6,299 nucleotides of DNA from contig JAMOQA010000543.1 of NCBI GenBank assembly GCA_027064265.1, positions 1-6,299 of the forward strand, written 5' to 3'. This DNA comes from Acidobacteriota bacterium. GTDB taxonomy: Bacteria; Acidobacteriota; Polarisedimenticolia; J045. The notes beneath the pieces were generated by a model, which worked only from the letters and a program-made list of their open reading frames with translations, was not told the DNA's origin and ran no database searches. The position numbers and the translations under genes are program-made. Numbering within the stretch: position 1 is the stretch's first letter; every line of letters starts with the position of its first letter. Positions 4,938 to 6,299 of the stretch are shown here, one piece after another.

Positions 4938-5704
4938 CGTTCCCGGAACTCCTTCCAGTTGTTGAAGAGCTCCAGCTTCTCCGCGGCGAGGGAGCGGGGC
5001 AGGCCCGCCCGGTAGAACGCCTCGCCGAGGCCCTCGAAGTTGGGGTCGTCGTGGAAGCCGCGGCACGCCTCGCAGGGCGCTCCCCAGGCGGGGCAGACCG
5101 CCCCGCAGCCGGCGCGGGCGACGCCGCCGAGGCAGGGGAGCCCCCGTTCCAGGAGGCAGCCGTTCTCCCGCAGGGTGCACTCGACGCAGACCGCGTGGGG
5201 CGGCAGGGAGGGGACCGTCCCCGCGAGGAGGGAGCGGACCGCCTCGAGGAACTCGTCCCGGTCGATCGGGCAGCCGGGGACCCGGTAGTCGACGGTGACC
5301 AGGGCGTGGAGCGGCGTGGCCTCGGGCAGGGCGGCGAAGACCCCGTCCCGGCGCCCCCCGTAGACCAGGTCGGCTGCCCGCGCCACCGGGAGCCGGTTGC
5401 GGATCGCGTTGATCCCGCCCTGGCAGGCGCACGCGCCGAGGGCGACCAGGATGCGCGCGCGCTCGCGGATCGCGAGCAGCTCCTCCACGTCCCCGGGCTT
5501 GACGATCGCGCCCTCGACGAAGGCGATCTCGTAGTCGTCCCGACGGTCGTCGATCGCCTCGCGGAAGTTGACGATCTCGACCTGGCCCAGCAGGTCGAGG
5601 AGGCGGTCCTCGACGGAGAGGACCTGGAGCTGGCAGCCCTCGCAGGAGGCGAACGAGAAGAACGCCACCCGCGGCCGGGATCCCCGACGCGTCGCCGTGC
5701 CCAT
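4901..5704 (-). CDS. hyhS: [NiFe]-hydrogenase small (delta) subunit, group 3b type
   Basis: This 267-residue electron-transfer subunit is the partner of the large subunit. FFSFASCEGCQLQVL (15-29) gives Cys21 and Cys24, GACACQGG (90-97) gives Cys92 (with an extra Cys94), and VPGCPID (142-148) gives Cys145. These are the four ligands of the proximal [4Fe-4S] cluster. The C-terminal half has eight more Cys (173, 176, 183, 191, 200, 204, 211, 214), enough for two further [4Fe-4S] clusters as in group 3b delta subunits. There is no twin-arginine signal of the periplasmic type, so it acts in the cytoplasm. The ATG at 5704 lies two bases after the gamma stop, with AGGGAGG (5721-5715) ten bases upstream. 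The last 12 codons overlap the large-subunit start. The low-complexity C-terminus (LPSTSTT) arises in that overlap. Confidence 0.96.
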   Translation of the reverse strand: MGTATRRGSRPRVAFFSFASCEGCQLQVLSVEDRLLDLLGQVEIVNFREAIDDRRDDYEIAFVEGAIVKPGDVEELLAIRERARILVALGACACQGGINAIRNRLPVARAADLVYGGRRDGVFAALPEATPLHALVTVDYRVPGCPIDRDEFLEAVRSLLAGTVPSLPPHAVCVECTLRENGCLLERGLPCLGGVARAGCGAVCPAWGAPCEACRGFHDDPNFEGLGEAFYRAGLPRSLAAEKLELFNNWKEFRERWERALPSTSTT

Positions 5705-5706
5705 CG

Positions 5707-6299
5707 TCAGATCGCCTCCCTGAGGTGACGGACCTCCCGGTAGTTGAAGAGCGGCCCCTCCTGGCAGACGTACAGCCCGCTCATCTGGCAGTTGCCGCAC
5801 AGGCCGATCCCGCACTTCATCCGGCGCTCGAGGGTCATCCAGAGGTGGCTCTCGTAGAGACCGTAGGCGAGCAGCCGCCGGACCACGTGGCGGTACATCA
5901 CCGGGGGGCCGCAGATGAACGCCGACGTCCGCTCGGTGTCCAGGTCGAGGTCGTCGAGGAGGGTCGTGATCACGCCGACCCGGCCGTCCCAGCCGCTGGT
6001 CGCCACGTCCACCGTCACCTCGACCCGGACGTCGTCGTCCCGGGAACGCCAGCGCTCGATGTCCTCCCGGAAGAGCAGCTCCGACGGTTGTCGCGCCCCG
6101 ATCAGCACGACGATCCGGTGGAAACGGTCGCGCCGGAGGAGCGCGCGCTGGATGAACGCCCGCAGCGGGGCGAGACCGAGGCCCCCGGCGAGGAAGAGCA
6201 GGTCGTTCCCCTCGAAGGCGTCCCACTCGACCCGCCGGCCGTAGGGACCCCGCACGTAGATCGTGTCGCCCGCGGCGAGGCGGGTGAGGAGGTTGGTCA
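5707..6299 (-). CDS. hyhG: Hydrogenase gamma subunit, FAD/NAD(P)H reductase type (5' end outside window)
   Basis: The 196 visible complete codons are the C-terminal part of a ferredoxin-NADP reductase-like subunit that links the hydrogenase Fe-S chain to NAD(P)H. The frame is open to the window edge, so the start and most of the FAD domain are missing. Visible parts in order are LLTRLAAGDTIYVRGPYG (end of the flavin domain), the nucleotide-binding glycine motif GGLGLAPLRAFI, IVVLIGARQPSELLF, and CGPPVMYRHV. The C-terminal Fe-S motif MKCGIGLCGNCQMSGLYVCQEGP has Cys spaced C-x4-C-x2-C then C, which binds [2Fe-2S] as in PyrK-type subunits. The GTG near 6255 is internal to the FAD domain and not the start. 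NAD versus NADP preference cannot be read. The 4Fe-4S beta subunit is expected just upstream, beyond the right edge. Confidence 0.95.
   Translation of the reverse strand, partial: TNLLTRLAAGDTIYVRGPYGRRVEWDAFEGNDLLFLAGGLGLAPLRAFIQRALLRRDRFHRIVVLIGARQPSELLFREDIERWRSRDDDVRVEVTVDVATSGWDGRVGVITTLLDDLDLDTERTSAFICGPPVMYRHVVRRLLAYGLYESHLWMTLERRMKCGIGLCGNCQMSGLYVCQEGPLFNYREVRHLREAI

Noticed and set aside
3042..5015. Long open frame of 657 codons on the plus strand opposite the hydrogenase genes
   Set aside because: It is antisense to genes with clear catalytic motifs, is Arg/Gly/Pro-rich with no recognisable domain, and is expected from strong G/C third-position bias in a high-GC genome.
4938..5432. 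Upstream extension of the large subunit in frame
   Set aside because: The extension lies in the small-subunit gene and lacks any hydrogenase similarity, while NVHHVTRVEGHG just after 4937 is the normal N-terminus.
6253..6255. GTG at 6255 as start of the gamma subunit
   Set aside because: Upstream in-frame residues (LLTRLAAGDTIY) continue the FAD domain to the window edge, so the codon is an internal Val.
1..6299. CRISPR arrays, insertion sequences or tandem repeats
   Set aside because: No regularly spaced direct repeats, transposase motifs or terminal inverted repeats were seen by eye.

Overview
The window is bacterial, very GC-rich (roughly 70% or more by eye) and tightly packed. Inner-membrane and exported proteins of Gram-negative type, strong Shine-Dalgarno sites and G/C-ending codons suggest a high-GC Gram-negative such as a Desulfobacterota/Deferrisoma-like or related lineage. 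That placement is inference from style, not from a marker gene.

Left part (1-1682). The window opens with the first 18 bases of a minus-strand tRNA-Pro gene that runs off the left edge. It has a plausible TTGACA promoter and a GC-rich palindrome in its leader. Upstream of it on the same strand is an exported chalcone-isomerase-like protein (145-729). A short divergent promoter region (730-836) separates this from a plus-strand pair: acylphosphatase (837-1109) and adenine phosphoribosyltransferase apt (1161-1682).

Middle part (1683-2612). A hairpin-rich spacer leads to a complete tRNA-Arg(CCU) gene with encoded CCA (1789-1865). It is followed after 36 bases by a single-pass membrane protein with TPR-like helical repeats of the YfgM/TPR_21 type (1902-2612).

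Right part (2636-6299, minus strand). This is the 3' portion of a [NiFe]-hydrogenase operon. In transcription order it holds a flavin/NAD(P)H reductase-type gamma subunit (5' end beyond the right edge), the small subunit with Cys for three Fe-S clusters, the catalytic large subunit with both CxxC motifs, the maturation endopeptidase, and a stand-alone cyclic-nucleotide-binding-domain protein without a DNA-binding domain. The gamma-small-large order and the subunit types match the cytosolic bidirectional NAD(P)-linked group 3b hydrogenases (sulfhydrogenases), whose beta subunit would lie just outside the window. The protease would trim a 22-residue tail from the large subunit after nickel insertion. 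The small and large subunits form the H2-activating module, and gamma passes electrons between the Fe-S chain and NAD(P)H. All junctions are overlaps or a 2-base gap, so the genes are almost certainly one translationally coupled transcript. The least explained element is the terminal CNBD protein, whose nucleotide-binding cassette departs from the consensus.
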